This document shows positions 55,723 through 64,000 of a stretch of DNA of 64,000 nucleotides, piece by piece. Position numbers and translations under genes: made by a program. Positions within the stretch are counted from its first letter, which is position 1; each line of letters begins with the position of its first letter. The stretch comes from Chloroflexota bacterium (GTDB lineage: Bacteria; Chloroflexota; Dehalococcoidia; Bin125): positions 62,001-126,000 of the forward strand of contig VXQT01000013.1 of NCBI GenBank assembly GCA_009838915.1, written 5' to 3'. The notes beneath the pieces were generated by a model that was given only the letters and a program-made list of their open reading frames with translations, was not told where the DNA came from and did no database searches.

Positions 55723-56079
55723 ATGCCACGACCAAGTGAAGCGCTGATGAACGAAGCAGGAGAATGGATCGCCGAGCAACTCTCAGAGGAGGGTCTGATG
55801 GTGACCAGCGGCTTCGTCGACCTTGTGCTGGACATGGAGTGGACGGTGATCGAGGAAGGCGTCGATCCCGACGCGCGTAGCATCGTCGTTGACGCCGTGA
55901 TGGCGAAGATGATCGAAGAGAACGTCCAGGTTGGCCCGCCGCTCGACACGCTGTCGACGGACGGGATCGACACCTCGCAGATCCGTCCCGTGCCTCGAGG
56001 ATTCGTTGAACAGGTCCTGAGCTGGGAGGACGACTTTCTCGGCTTTGCTGGAGTCAAGCGAGCGGACGTGGCGGGTTAG
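55723..56079 (+). CDS. Hypothetical protein
   Basis: 118-aa ORF directly upstream of the ferredoxin gene. Confidence 0.55.
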   Translation: MPRPSEALMNEAGEWIAEQLSEEGLMVTSGFVDLVLDMEWTVIEEGVDPDARSIVVDAVMAKMIEENVQVGPPLDTLSTDGIDTSQIRPVPRGFVEQVLSWEDDFLGFAGVKRADVAG

Positions 56080-56083
56080 GGAC

Positions 56084-56404
56084 ATGTTCGGACCACGGCA
56101 CACGGTTACGATCGAGCCGTCCGGGTTGACGGTGGAGGTTCCCGAGGGCGAACGGTTGATGCAGGCGGCGCGCGACGCCGGTATGTGGTGGCCCAACCAG
56201 TGCGACATGCAATGCCGCTGCGCAGGCTGCTTCGTCACCGTGGTCGCGGGTGCGGACCACCTCTCCGAGATGGGCCGCGCCGAGCAGGAGGCGCTGATCA
56301 ATCAACGCGGCCGCAACGCGCTTGACGACCCGGTGCGGCTGGCGTGTCAGTTGGGCGTGTACGGAGACGCAACCGTGCGCAAGACCGGTGTCCGCTCCGG
56401 CTAG
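56084..56404 (+). CDS. 2Fe-2S ferredoxin (adrenodoxin/Isc-type Cys spacing)
   Basis: VEVPEGERLMQAARDAGMWWPNQCDMQCRCAGCFVTVVAG...DPVRLACQLGV; C-x5-C-x2-C plus distal C. Confidence 0.88.
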   Translation: MFGPRHTVTIEPSGLTVEVPEGERLMQAARDAGMWWPNQCDMQCRCAGCFVTVVAGADHLSEMGRAEQEALINQRGRNALDDPVRLACQLGVYGDATVRKTGVRSG

Positions 56405-56410
56405 CCGCGG

Positions 56411-57391
56411 GTGGAAGGCTGCATCATGCAGGGCATTCACGGAATCGACCTTGCCAGGCTGGAGGCGTTTGTCGAGGTCTCCGCGGCGCGCTCGTTCTCA
56501 CGCGCGGCCGAGCGCCTCAACCTGACCCAGCCAACCGTCTCCGCGCGGATTGCCCAGATGGAAGCGCAGCTCGGCGTCGCGCTGTTCGAGCGGCTGGGCC
56601 GACGGGTGCGACTGACCGACGCCGGACGTGCGCTCTTGCCGCACGCGCAGCGCACGCTCCAGGCGGCGCGCGACGCGGCCGAGGCGATCCATGCCCTGCG
56701 CGCCGGCGGTGGCGGCAGTCTCGTCATCGGTACTGCGCCCACGGTCGGCACCTACGTTCTGCCTGGACTGCTGCAGCGTTACGCCGCGGCCCAGCCGAAT
56801 GTTGAGATCTCGATCCGCACCGGCCGCAGCCATGAGGTCTCCCAGATGGTGCTGGACGACGAGGTGCAAATCGGTTTCGAGCGCGAACTGGGCCACGCGG
56901 AGATTGAGTCGGTTCCGCTCTACGAGGACGACATCGTGCTGTTGGCAGGACAGCACCACAAGCTCGCCGCGCAGGGTCCGATTTCGCCCGCGGCGATCGC
57001 CAACGAAGCCGTGATCTTCTTCGACACCGGCAGCAGCTATCACGCGATCAGCCAGGCCGTGTTTCACAACTCCGGCGCGTCGCCCAGGCACTCCATCGAT
57101 GTCGACAGCCTGGAAATGGCCAAGCGGCTCGTGCTGCGCGGACTGGGTCTTGCATTCCTGCCCAAGGTGGCGGTCGAGGAGGAGCTGCAGCGCGGCGAGC
57201 TCGCGCCAATCGAGATTGAATCGGCGATGCCGATTCGACGTAGCATCGCCGTCATCCGTCGGCGGCGCCGCTCGATGAGCGACGCCACGCTCTCGTTCCT
57301 GAGCCTGGTCGGGCACGTCTTCGGCGTCGAAGTGATGCCGGATGTTGGGAGACCGGGTCGCGGGGCGCGTCGGTCGATATCTCCGCTCTAA
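56411..57391 (+). CDS. LysR family transcriptional regulator
   Basis: RLEAFVEVSAARSFSRAAERLNLTQPTVSARIAQMEAQLGVALFERLGRRVRLTDAGRALLPHA. Confidence 0.95.
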   Translation: MEGCIMQGIHGIDLARLEAFVEVSAARSFSRAAERLNLTQPTVSARIAQMEAQLGVALFERLGRRVRLTDAGRALLPHAQRTLQAARDAAEAIHALRAGGGGSLVIGTAPTVGTYVLPGLLQRYAAAQPNVEISIRTGRSHEVSQMVLDDEVQIGFERELGHAEIESVPLYEDDIVLLAGQHHKLAAQGPISPAAIANEAVIFFDTGSSYHAISQAVFHNSGASPRHSIDVDSLEMAKRLVLRGLGLAFLPKVAVEEELQRGELAPIEIESAMPIRRSIAVIRRRRRSMSDATLSFLSLVGHVFGVEVMPDVGRPGRGARRSISPL

Positions 57392-57397
57392 GGCCGC

Positions 57398-58285
57398 CTA
57401 GCCGGTCGAGGCCGGAACTTCGGGCAAGTCGGCATCGTCACGCAACGACTTGAGCAGATCGACATCCGCCTTCCCGGGTCCGTCGCCCTCAAAGCCAGGG
57501 ACTTCGAGCAACCAAGCGGCCTTGCGCAGGACACGGCTGCGAACCATGCGGCGGAACGCCTTGATCCCGATCGTCCCCTGTCCGATGTTCTCGTGGCGAT
57601 CCCTGCCCGAGCCGACTTCAGTCTTTGAGTCGTTGGCGTGGATCGCCGAGAGCATCTCCGCGCCGATCTCGCGCTGGAACTCGTCCACGGTCTCTCTCAG
57701 ACCAGCGATTGTGGCGACGTTGTAGCCGGCCGCGTGCGCGTGACAGGTGTCGAGGCAGATCCGAACCCGGGGATTGTCGACCGCGTTCATGATCGCCGCG
57801 AGCTCGGAGAAGGTGGAGCCGACCGAGCGTCCCGCGCCGGCGTTGTTTTCAAGCAGCAACAGCGCGTCGTCCGGAGTCCGATCGAGCGCCTCGGTCATGG
57901 CGGCTGCAATACGGGGCAAGGCGTGTTCGAAGCCCGATCCCATGTGCGATCCGACATGGAAAATGACACCGTCGGCGCCGATCCGCGAGGCGAGTTCCAA
58001 CTCCGCCGTCAGCGTGTCGGTCGACTTGCGCAGCAGTTCGTCGTCGGGCGACGCCAGGTTGATCAGATAGACGGCGTGGATAAAGGACGACTGGAGCCGG
58101 GCCTGCTTGAACTTGCGGCGGAAGGACTCGGTGTCTTCGTCGGGGTGATGTTTGCGCCGCCACATCTGCGGGGCGGCGCCGAAGATCTGGAACGACTCCG
58201 CACCCACGTCGACGGCGCGATCAACCGCCTTGTCGATGCCTCCGGCCGAGGAGACGTGCGCACCCAGGCTGGGCGTGCGCGCCAT
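57398..58285 (-). CDS. nfo: Deoxyribonuclease IV (AP endonuclease family 2)
   Basis: LGAHVSSAGGIDKAVDRAVDVGAESFQIF...LLLLENNAGAGRSVGSTFSEL...VRICLDTCHAHAAGYN...IHANDSKTEVGSGRDRHENIGQGTIG. Confidence 0.96.
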   Translation of the reverse strand: MARTPSLGAHVSSAGGIDKAVDRAVDVGAESFQIFGAAPQMWRRKHHPDEDTESFRRKFKQARLQSSFIHAVYLINLASPDDELLRKSTDTLTAELELASRIGADGVIFHVGSHMGSGFEHALPRIAAAMTEALDRTPDDALLLLENNAGAGRSVGSTFSELAAIMNAVDNPRVRICLDTCHAHAAGYNVATIAGLRETVDEFQREIGAEMLSAIHANDSKTEVGSGRDRHENIGQGTIGIKAFRRMVRSRVLRKAAWLLEVPGFEGDGPGKADVDLLKSLRDDADLPEVPASTG

Positions 58286-58287
58286 CG

Positions 58288-58596
58288 CTAGAGTCCCACC
58301 GCCCGGGCAGCACGCTCCGCGGCGCGACGCAGCGGCTTGGCGTATGCGGCATCAAAGACGGCTTGCCGCAGTGCCTCCTCGTCAACTGCCCCACTGAGGC
58401 GCACGGTCGCGATGGCGCTCTCGAGATCGCAGGACGCCGACTTAACGCCGTCGAGCCGACTCAGCGAAGCCGTCACCCGATTCGCGCACACGGCGCAAAA
58501 CAGCCCGTCGATCTGCAGCTCGGCACCGTCCGCGTCAAGCGCGGTCACAGTCGAGTCGGGCGCCCTGAGCATTCTGCGTGGCTTGATCCAGGCCAT
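58288..58596 (-). CDS. Heavy-metal-associated (HMA) domain protein
   Basis: LQIDGLFCAVCANRVTASLSRLDGVKSASCDLESAIATVRLSGAVDEEALRQAV; CxxC. Confidence 0.85.
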   Translation of the reverse strand: MAWIKPRRMLRAPDSTVTALDADGAELQIDGLFCAVCANRVTASLSRLDGVKSASCDLESAIATVRLSGAVDEEALRQAVFDAAYAKPLRRAAERAARAVGL

Positions 58597-58629
58597 GTTG
58601 ACAGCCTACTGATCTACAGATCCAGCAAT

Positions 58630-60081
58630 CTAACGATCTTGCCAGTCGAGATAGCGACGCACCGCGCGGGCACACGACTCAATGCTCTGGAAGCAGGCGA
58701 TGCCACGCTCGTTGAGCGCGGATTGCAGTCCGAGACCGCGCTCGAAGCCCACAGCCGTGCGCGACTGGCGGATCACGACCGCCAGGGGCTTGCTCAACTT
58801 GGGCGCAACCGCCGCCAGGCCGTCAGCCATCTGCCGGAGATTGTCGTCCTGTCGAGCACGCGGCCCGCCGCCGTCGGTGCCGGTGTGCACCATGAGCCAA
58901 TCGATGCTCGGATCGTCGGCGACAGCGCTCAGCGCCGTTTCCATGTGGTCGCCCTCAAGCATGAATCCGGCGTCCAGCGGATTGCGAATCGATGTGCCGG
59001 CGACCGGAGTGAACTCGCGCAGCACCTCCTGGGTCTGCTCCCGGAACCAGGGCACCGGGATGTCGTTGCGATCGCAGATGTCGGCGGCCAACACTGAGAC
59101 GCCACCGCCACCGCCGAGCACCGCGCAGCGCGGCCCGGCGACGCCGGGCATGCGCTCGATCGTGACCGCGAGGTCGAGCAGTTCCTCGACGCTGTTGGCG
59201 GGCATAAACCCGCCCTGCTTTTGCACGGCGTTCCAGATCTGAGCCGAGCCGGCCAGGGAACCCGTGTGAGAAGAGGCCGCTCGCGAGCCGGCCTCGGTCA
59301 AACCGCCCTTGAGCACCACGAGCGGCTTGCGCGCCTGAGACATCTCGCGCGCGATGCGCAGGAAACGCCTGCCGTTGCGAATGCCCTCGAGGTAGGCGAG
59401 CACAATGTCCGAGTCGGGATCGTGGGCGAGAAAGTCGAGAAAGTCGGCCTCGTTCAGGTCCGAGGCGTTGCCGAACGAGGCGACGTTGGAGAAATCGATG
59501 CCTCGCCTGCCGCCCTCGCCGACCACTTCCGAGGCGTTCATCCCCGATTGTGAGAGCATGCCGACACGCCCGGGCTTCGAAGAGCCATCGTCCATCCAGG
59601 AGACGCCGCCCCGCGTGGAGTGAATGCCCATGCAGTTCGGACCGATCAGGCGGATGCCGGCCTCGCGCAGCCTGCCCAACACCTCCGCTTCGAGTTCGGC
59701 GCGCTCGGCGTCGCCGGTCTCGCCGAATCCAGCGGTGAATAGGTGGATCACCTTGACACCCTTGGCCACGGCGTCGTCGATCAAGCCAAGGATTGCCGAC
59801 GCAGGCACCGCGGAAATCAACGATTCCACCGGTCCGGGAACCTCGGCCAGGCTCCGATAGAGCGGCGTGCCGTCGTCGAGTTCGCCGCCTCGCGGATTGA
59901 GGCAGTAGACCTGCGGAACGCGGTCGAGGTTGCGAACGGCGCGCAGGAACATCTGGCCGCCGCCCCAGCCGGTCGTGCGCGGCGAGACGCCGGCGATGGC
60001 CACGGACTGAGGCGCAAAGGCGGTCTGCAGCGCCGCCTGGGCGTCAGCCTCGCGGCGGGAATCGGTCGGAACAAAACTCAT
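58630..60081 (-). CDS. CoA-binding / ADP-forming acyl-CoA synthetase alpha-like protein
   Basis: FAPQSVAIAGVSPRTTGWGGGQMFLRAVRNLDRVPQVYCLNPRGGELDGTPLYRSLAEVPGPVESLISAVPASA...LIGPNCMGIHST...GMLSQSG. Confidence 0.88.
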   Translation of the reverse strand: MSFVPTDSRREADAQAALQTAFAPQSVAIAGVSPRTTGWGGGQMFLRAVRNLDRVPQVYCLNPRGGELDDGTPLYRSLAEVPGPVESLISAVPASAILGLIDDAVAKGVKVIHLFTAGFGETGDAERAELEAEVLGRLREAGIRLIGPNCMGIHSTRGGVSWMDDGSSKPGRVGMLSQSGMNASEVVGEGGRRGIDFSNVASFGNASDLNEADFLDFLAHDPDSDIVLAYLEGIRNGRRFLRIAREMSQARKPLVVLKGGLTEAGSRAASSHTGSLAGSAQIWNAVQKQGGFMPANSVEELLDLAVTIERMPGVAGPRCAVLGGGGGVSVLAADICDRNDIPVPWFREQTQEVLREFTPVAGTSIRNPLDAGFMLEGDHMETALSAVADDPSIDWLMVHTGTDGGGPRARQDDNLRQMADGLAAVAPKLSKPLAVVIRQSRTAVGFERGLGLQSALNERGIACFQSIESCARAVRRYLDWQDR

Positions 60082-60131
60082 GAACGGCCCTTCCCAGTGG
60101 ACGCGCAGGTAGCGTATCAAGCGAGGTGCCG

Positions 60132-60746
60132 ATGACCGAAGTGATCGTCCCGTCCGCGCTCGGCCCGATAGATGCGCGCTGGCACTCGCCTGTCTCGGCG
60201 GCAGTTCGCGGCGCGGTCATCTGCGTCGGGGGATTCGATGGCGGCTTCGATGGTCCGGCAGAGGGCATCTATGCCGACCTGGCGGACGCGCTTCCGGAAG
60301 CAGGGATTGGCATGCTGCGGCTTGACTTCCGCGTCAAGACCTCACCGGGGCCGATCGACGACGGCACTGCCGACCTGCTCGCCGGAGTCGGCTGGCTCGC
60401 GGGACAGGGAGTCACGCGGGTTGCGCTGATCGGGCACTCGTACGGCGGCGCCATCGTGATTCGCGCTGCCGCGCGCTCCGAGCGGGTGGTCGCGACCTGC
60501 GCACTCTCGACCCAGACAATGGGCATCGAGCCGGAAGAAGTGAGGAGTCTCGCGCCGCGTTCGCTGCTACTGATCCATGGCGCAGCCGACTGGCGCTTAC
60601 CGCCGCGACTGTCGGAGTGGGTCTACTCGCTCGCCGGCGAAGGCCGCGAGTTGCACATCCTGGAGGACGCCACCCACTCGCTGCGTCAGCGCAGAGACGA
60701 CCTGTGGACACTCCTCATCGACTGGCTTGATCGGGTGTTGCCGTAA
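60132..60746 (+). CDS. Alpha/beta hydrolase
   Basis: GVTRVALIGHSYGGAIVIRAAARSERVVATCALSTQT...LLIHGAADWRLPPRLSEWVY...DATHSLRQ. Confidence 0.87.
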   Translation: MTEVIVPSALGPIDARWHSPVSAAVRGAVICVGGFDGGFDGPAEGIYADLADALPEAGIGMLRLDFRVKTSPGPIDDGTADLLAGVGWLAGQGVTRVALIGHSYGGAIVIRAAARSERVVATCALSTQTMGIEPEEVRSLAPRSLLLIHGAADWRLPPRLSEWVYSLAGEGRELHILEDATHSLRQRRDDLWTLLIDWLDRVLP

Positions 60747-60747
60747 G

Positions 60748-62136
60748 TCAGATCGGCGGGCGCTGCCAGCCGCCGAGATCTTGCTCCAAGGCCCGGGCGA
60801 GGGCGAGCGTGACATCCTCGCGCCAGGGATGGGCGAGCACCTGGATGCCGATCGGCAGACCATCGCCAGATGTCCCGCAGCGCAGCGCCGTACCCGGCCA
60901 TCCGGCGATGTTGTAAGGCCCGGTGTAGAACATCGTGCGTAACTCCTGGCTGTACGTGTTGCCGTGTTCGGGAGCGGGCCGCGCGGCCACGGGCGCAACG
61001 ATTGCATCGTACGGCTGGATGAACTGCAGCATCTCGCTGCGGAACCGATCCTGGTACTCGAGCGACTCGGTGAAGACATCCGTGTCCGTCGGTTCGATCC
61101 GGTCAAAGCCCTTCCTCAGGAACTCCGACTCCTCCGTCGTCCCCCACTTGTCCAGCAGCCGCTTGACCCAGCCTCGGCCGTCTCCACCGCCGACGCGGGG
61201 CCATAGGTCTACGTACTCGGCCAGCGGCGGCGGCGTGTCGTGCGCGACTGACCCGACCCGCTCGGCTAGCGCCGTGACGGCGGCGTCGAGCACGGCACGA
61301 GTGTCGTCGTCGGGCGCCAGGTACCCGTCGACGTCCGCGTACCAGGCAATGTGCAGGCCGCTCAAGTCGACGTCAGCCGAGTCGCGCAGCGGTACCGGGT
61401 GAATGAAGGGATCGACCCCGTCCGGACCCGAGATGATTGGCAACGCCAGCTCAAGATCTTCGACATAACGGCACATCGGACCGATCGTCGTCCAGGCCTC
61501 GAGCGCGCCCATCTCCCAGGACACGATGTGCCCCGTACGGGGGACGCGACCGGCAGTCGGCTTGATCCCGCAGATGCCGCTGAAGTGGGATGGCAGACGG
61601 ATGCTACCGCCGGTGTCGCTGCCCATATCGAGCGGTGATCCGCCCGCCGACACGATCGCCGCCGCGCCGCCGCTGGAACCGCCGGGCGTGCGCTCGGGAT
61701 TGAACGGATTGCGAGTCTGGCCGTAGACGAGGTTGTCGGTCTCGCCGGAGAGCGTCAGCTCGGGCGTGTTCGTCTTGCCCATCAGGATCGCGCCGGCGGC
61801 GCGCAGGCGCGCGGCCACGGTCGAGTCGGCCTCGGGCACGAACTCCTTGCGGCCCAGCGTGCCGCCGGTGGTCACGAGTCCCTCGGTGTCGTGCGAGTCC
61901 TTGAGCGTGATCGGCACGCCGTGCAACGGTCCCAACGCGTCGCCGCGGGCAATCGCGGCGTCGGCGGTCGTTGCCTCGGACCTGGCTCGCTCGGAGCACA
62001 GCGCGACAACCGCATTGAGCGTGGGATTGACCTCATCGATCCGCGCGAGATGAGCCTCCAGCATCTCGGAGGCGGAGACTTCTCGCTCGCGGATTGCGCG
62101 GGCGATCTCTGTCAAGGAGGAGAAATTATCGACCAT
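60748..62136 (-). CDS. Amidase (amidase signature family)
   Basis: GVPITLKDSHDTEGLVTTGGT...[51 protein letters not shown]. Confidence 0.96.
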   Translation of the reverse strand: MVDNFSSLTEIARAIREREVSASEMLEAHLARIDEVNPTLNAVVALCSERARSEATTADAAIARGDALGPLHGVPITLKDSHDTEGLVTTGGTLGRKEFVPEADSTVAARLRAAGAILMGKTNTPELTLSGETDNLVYGQTRNPFNPERTPGGSSGGAAAIVSAGGSPLDMGSDTGGSIRLPSHFSGICGIKPTAGRVPRTGHIVSWEMGALEAWTTIGPMCRYVEDLELALPIISGPDGVDPFIHPVPLRDSADVDLSGLHIAWYADVDGYLAPDDDTRAVLDAAVTALAERVGSVAHDTPPPLAEYVDLWPRVGGGDGRGWVKRLLDKWGTTEESEFLRKGFDRIEPTDTDVFTESLEYQDRFRSEMLQFIQPYDAIVAPVAARPAPEHGNTYSQELRTMFYTGPYNIAGWPGTALRCGTSGDGLPIGIQVLAHPWREDVTLALARALEQDLGGWQRPPI

Positions 62137-62178
62137 CTGGCGTGCTCCTGCCGTTCGGCGGAAGACGCCCGATCTGGA

Positions 62179-62985
62179 TCAACGGCCCGTGAACTCGGCA
62201 GGGCGTTTCTCGGCGAAGGCGGTCGTGCCCTCGCGCGCGTCTTCCGTGACCATGATCTCAGAATAGAGTTGCGACTCCAGCGTCATGCCCTCCGCGAATC
62301 CCGACTGCAGCAGTACGCCTTCATACGCCGCCCGCTTCGAGGCGCGCACGGCGAGCGGGGCGTTCGAGGCGATCTCTTCCGCCCACTCGCGCGCGGTCGG
62401 CAGCAAGTCGTCCGGCGACGTGACCGCGTTGGCCAATCCGATCCGCTGCGCCTCGTGTGCGTCGAGATGGTTGGCCCGCAGCAGCAGCTCCAGCGCCTTG
62501 CCGAACGGCACGTAGCGAGCCAGGCGCTGCACCTGTCCGCCGCCCGGCAGCAGACCTCGACGCGGAGCCATCGAGCCGATCCTCGCCGCGTCGCTCATAA
62601 TCCGCAGGTCGCAAGAAAGCGCCAACGCGAAGCCGCCGGCCAGGCACCAACCGTTGATCGCTGCGATCACCGGTTTCCACGTCTTGTCGGGACCCCAGCT
62701 CGAGAGTCCGGCCGCGTTCGAAGAGTCGGCTTCGCGTCTTGCCGCAGACGAGGCCGCGCGTTCGATTTCGTCACGGTGGGCGTCGGGCCGCACCAGGTCG
62801 CGTCCCGCGCAGAAGGCGCGGCCGGCGCCGGTGATAATCGCCACATGGAGATTGTCGTCGCGATCGAAGTCCGACCAGAATTCGTCCAGTTGTTGCGACA
62901 TCTCCGGGTTGATCGCGTTCATCCGCTCAGGTCGGTCGAGCGTGACGGTGGCGATCTTGCCGTCGGTCTCGATGCGAACTGTCAT
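62179..62985 (-). CDS. Enoyl-CoA hydratase/isomerase family protein
   Basis: KIATVTLDRPERMNAINPEMSQQLDEFW...VAIITGAGRAFCAGRDL...PVIAAINGWCLAGGFALALSCDLRIMSDAARIGSMAPRRGLLPGGG. Confidence 0.95.
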   Translation of the reverse strand: MTVRIETDGKIATVTLDRPERMNAINPEMSQQLDEFWSDFDRDDNLHVAIITGAGRAFCAGRDLVRPDAHRDEIERAASSAARREADSSNAAGLSSWGPDKTWKPVIAAINGWCLAGGFALALSCDLRIMSDAARIGSMAPRRGLLPGGGQVQRLARYVPFGKALELLLRANHLDAHEAQRIGLANAVTSPDDLLPTAREWAEEIASNAPLAVRASKRAAYEGVLLQSGFAEGMTLESQLYSEIMVTEDAREGTTAFAEKRPAEFTGR

Positions 62986-62991
62986 GGCGAT

Positions 62992-63267
62992 TCAGCCGCC
63001 AGCGACAGCAGGGACGATTGACACTTCGTCGCCCTGGCTCAATGCAGTGTGCAGTCCCTCGAGGAATCGGACGTCTTCGCCATTCACAAACAGGTTGACG
63101 AACCGCCGAATCTCGCCGTCCTCATCGACAATCCGGTCGCCGATTCCGGGAAACTGGCGCTCAAGGTCCAGCACGAGATGCTGGAGCGTTTCGCCTGCCG
63201 CCTCAACTACGTCCTGTTCGGAGGTGAGGGAGCGCAGCGGTGTCGGAATGCGCACGGAAACACTCAT
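62992..63267 (-). CDS. MoaD/ThiS-family ubiquitin-like sulfur carrier protein
   Basis: 91 aa; VRIPTPLRSLT...RRFVNLFVNGEDVRFLEGLHTALSQGDEVSIVPAVAGG; terminal GG. Confidence 0.92.
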   Translation of the reverse strand: MSVSVRIPTPLRSLTSEQDVVEAAGETLQHLVLDLERQFPGIGDRIVDEDGEIRRFVNLFVNGEDVRFLEGLHTALSQGDEVSIVPAVAGG

Positions 63268-63361
63268 CGACGGAGCTCAATTCGTTTTACCTGGGTCACT
63301 TGGAATAGAGGGTAACGCGGGTTGCCGAAGCGGTCTGCGCAAACCGACGCAGTCGGCAGGC

Positions 63362-63670
63362 TCAGTCCTCGGGTTGGTCGGGCTCCCAGAGCACCTGGCA
63401 GGCGGTGCAGACCAATGCGGAGATCACCTCTCGCCCGCCGTCCGCTTCCAGCTCCAGGGTCTCGTACTCGATCTCGACCTCGGCGCCGCAGTCGGTACAG
63501 AGCGGCCGCAGGACATAGTCGAAGTCGCCTGATGTCACGGAACTGCGATGCACCAGCGTGTCGATATCGACCCACTCATCGAAGGCCACGGAGCGCACCG
63601 CAAAGCTGGCCAGGCCGGCAGAGAGATCCGCCGTCCCGCCGCCACCAGGATCTCCGCTGCGTCTGCTCAT
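63362..63670 (-). CDS. Hypothetical protein with CxxC pairs (possible zinc ribbon)
   Basis: LRPLCTDCGAEVEIEYETLELEADGGREVISALVCTACQVLWEPDQPED. Confidence 0.65.
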   Translation of the reverse strand: MSRRSGDPGGGGTADLSAGLASFAVRSVAFDEWVDIDTLVHRSSVTSGDFDYVLRPLCTDCGAEVEIEYETLELEADGGREVISALVCTACQVLWEPDQPED

Positions 63671-63697
63671 TCGCGCAGTCTACGACCGCCCGTCTTG

Positions 63698-63955
63698 TTA
63701 GCGATGGACGCGCATTGAGCGGAGCGCAGAGTCGATGTCGTCATCGCTCCAGCTCTCGCGCTCACCGGGACGCCGCTGGGTGAACAGATCGGAATTGTTG
63801 GCCCGGCGCTCCTCGGGGATCGAGTTCAGGAACTCGCGATGCGAGTCACAGCGTGCGCAGCGTCCGACGGAGCTGGCGCCGTGTGGTGAGTCGATCACCC
63901 ATACATGCGTACAATTGTGCGGGGCGGCGAGGCCCTGGGTTACTGCGGTAACCAT
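63698..63955 (-). CDS. Hypothetical small protein with CxxC
   Basis: 85 aa; NCTHVWVIDSPHGASSVGRCARCDSHREFLNSIP. Confidence 0.55.
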   Translation of the reverse strand: MVTAVTQGLAAPHNCTHVWVIDSPHGASSVGRCARCDSHREFLNSIPEERRANNSDLFTQRRPGERESWSDDDIDSALRSMRVHR

Positions 63956-64000
63956 GGGATGTCTCCGAGGAGATCGACCCGCCGCCGGGCGGTTCTGCGC

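Noticed and set aside
61891-63021. 376-aa + ORF opposite amidase and enoyl-CoA hydratase
   Set aside because: Antisense shadow spanning two real genes.

Overview
High-GC (probably Chloroflexota / SAR202- or Dehalococcoidia-like; this is inference only) chromosomal window of about 60 genes. No CRISPR array, rRNA, tRNA or IS transposase was recognised. Content is mainly catabolic and transport: two amidases, a TPP enzyme, CoA-transferases, acyl-CoA dehydrogenase, SDR, nitronate monooxygenase, peptide and glycine-betaine ABC systems. Housekeeping genes include rph (partial), mutS-mutL, tmRNA + smpB, fhs, nudC-like and nfo. Main discovery: the rhodanese-type sulfurtransferase on the minus strand (40767..41621) is split in the ORF track by one in-frame TGA. 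That TGA sits exactly where the catalytic cysteine should be (VTTY-[TGA]-QGGIRAAHGFW), the homologous C-terminus reads on in the same frame to a normal stop, and a perfect 8-bp hairpin with a GGC loop starts 9 nt after the TGA. This is a strong candidate selenocysteine sulfurtransferase with a bacterial SECIS. Other points of interest: a two-hairpin palindromic repeat family with compensatory stem changes, one inverted pair of which is fixed in frame as the linker of a fused two-domain CoA-transferase; a translationally coupled Mrr-type nuclease + phosphatase pair; a tmRNA whose tag appears to start with Gly (GESRELALAA); an orphan NuoE/NuoF pair with a ferredoxin-like tail in permuted order; and glutamine-rich lipoprotein tethers. 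All identifications come from reading the sequence; no database search was run.
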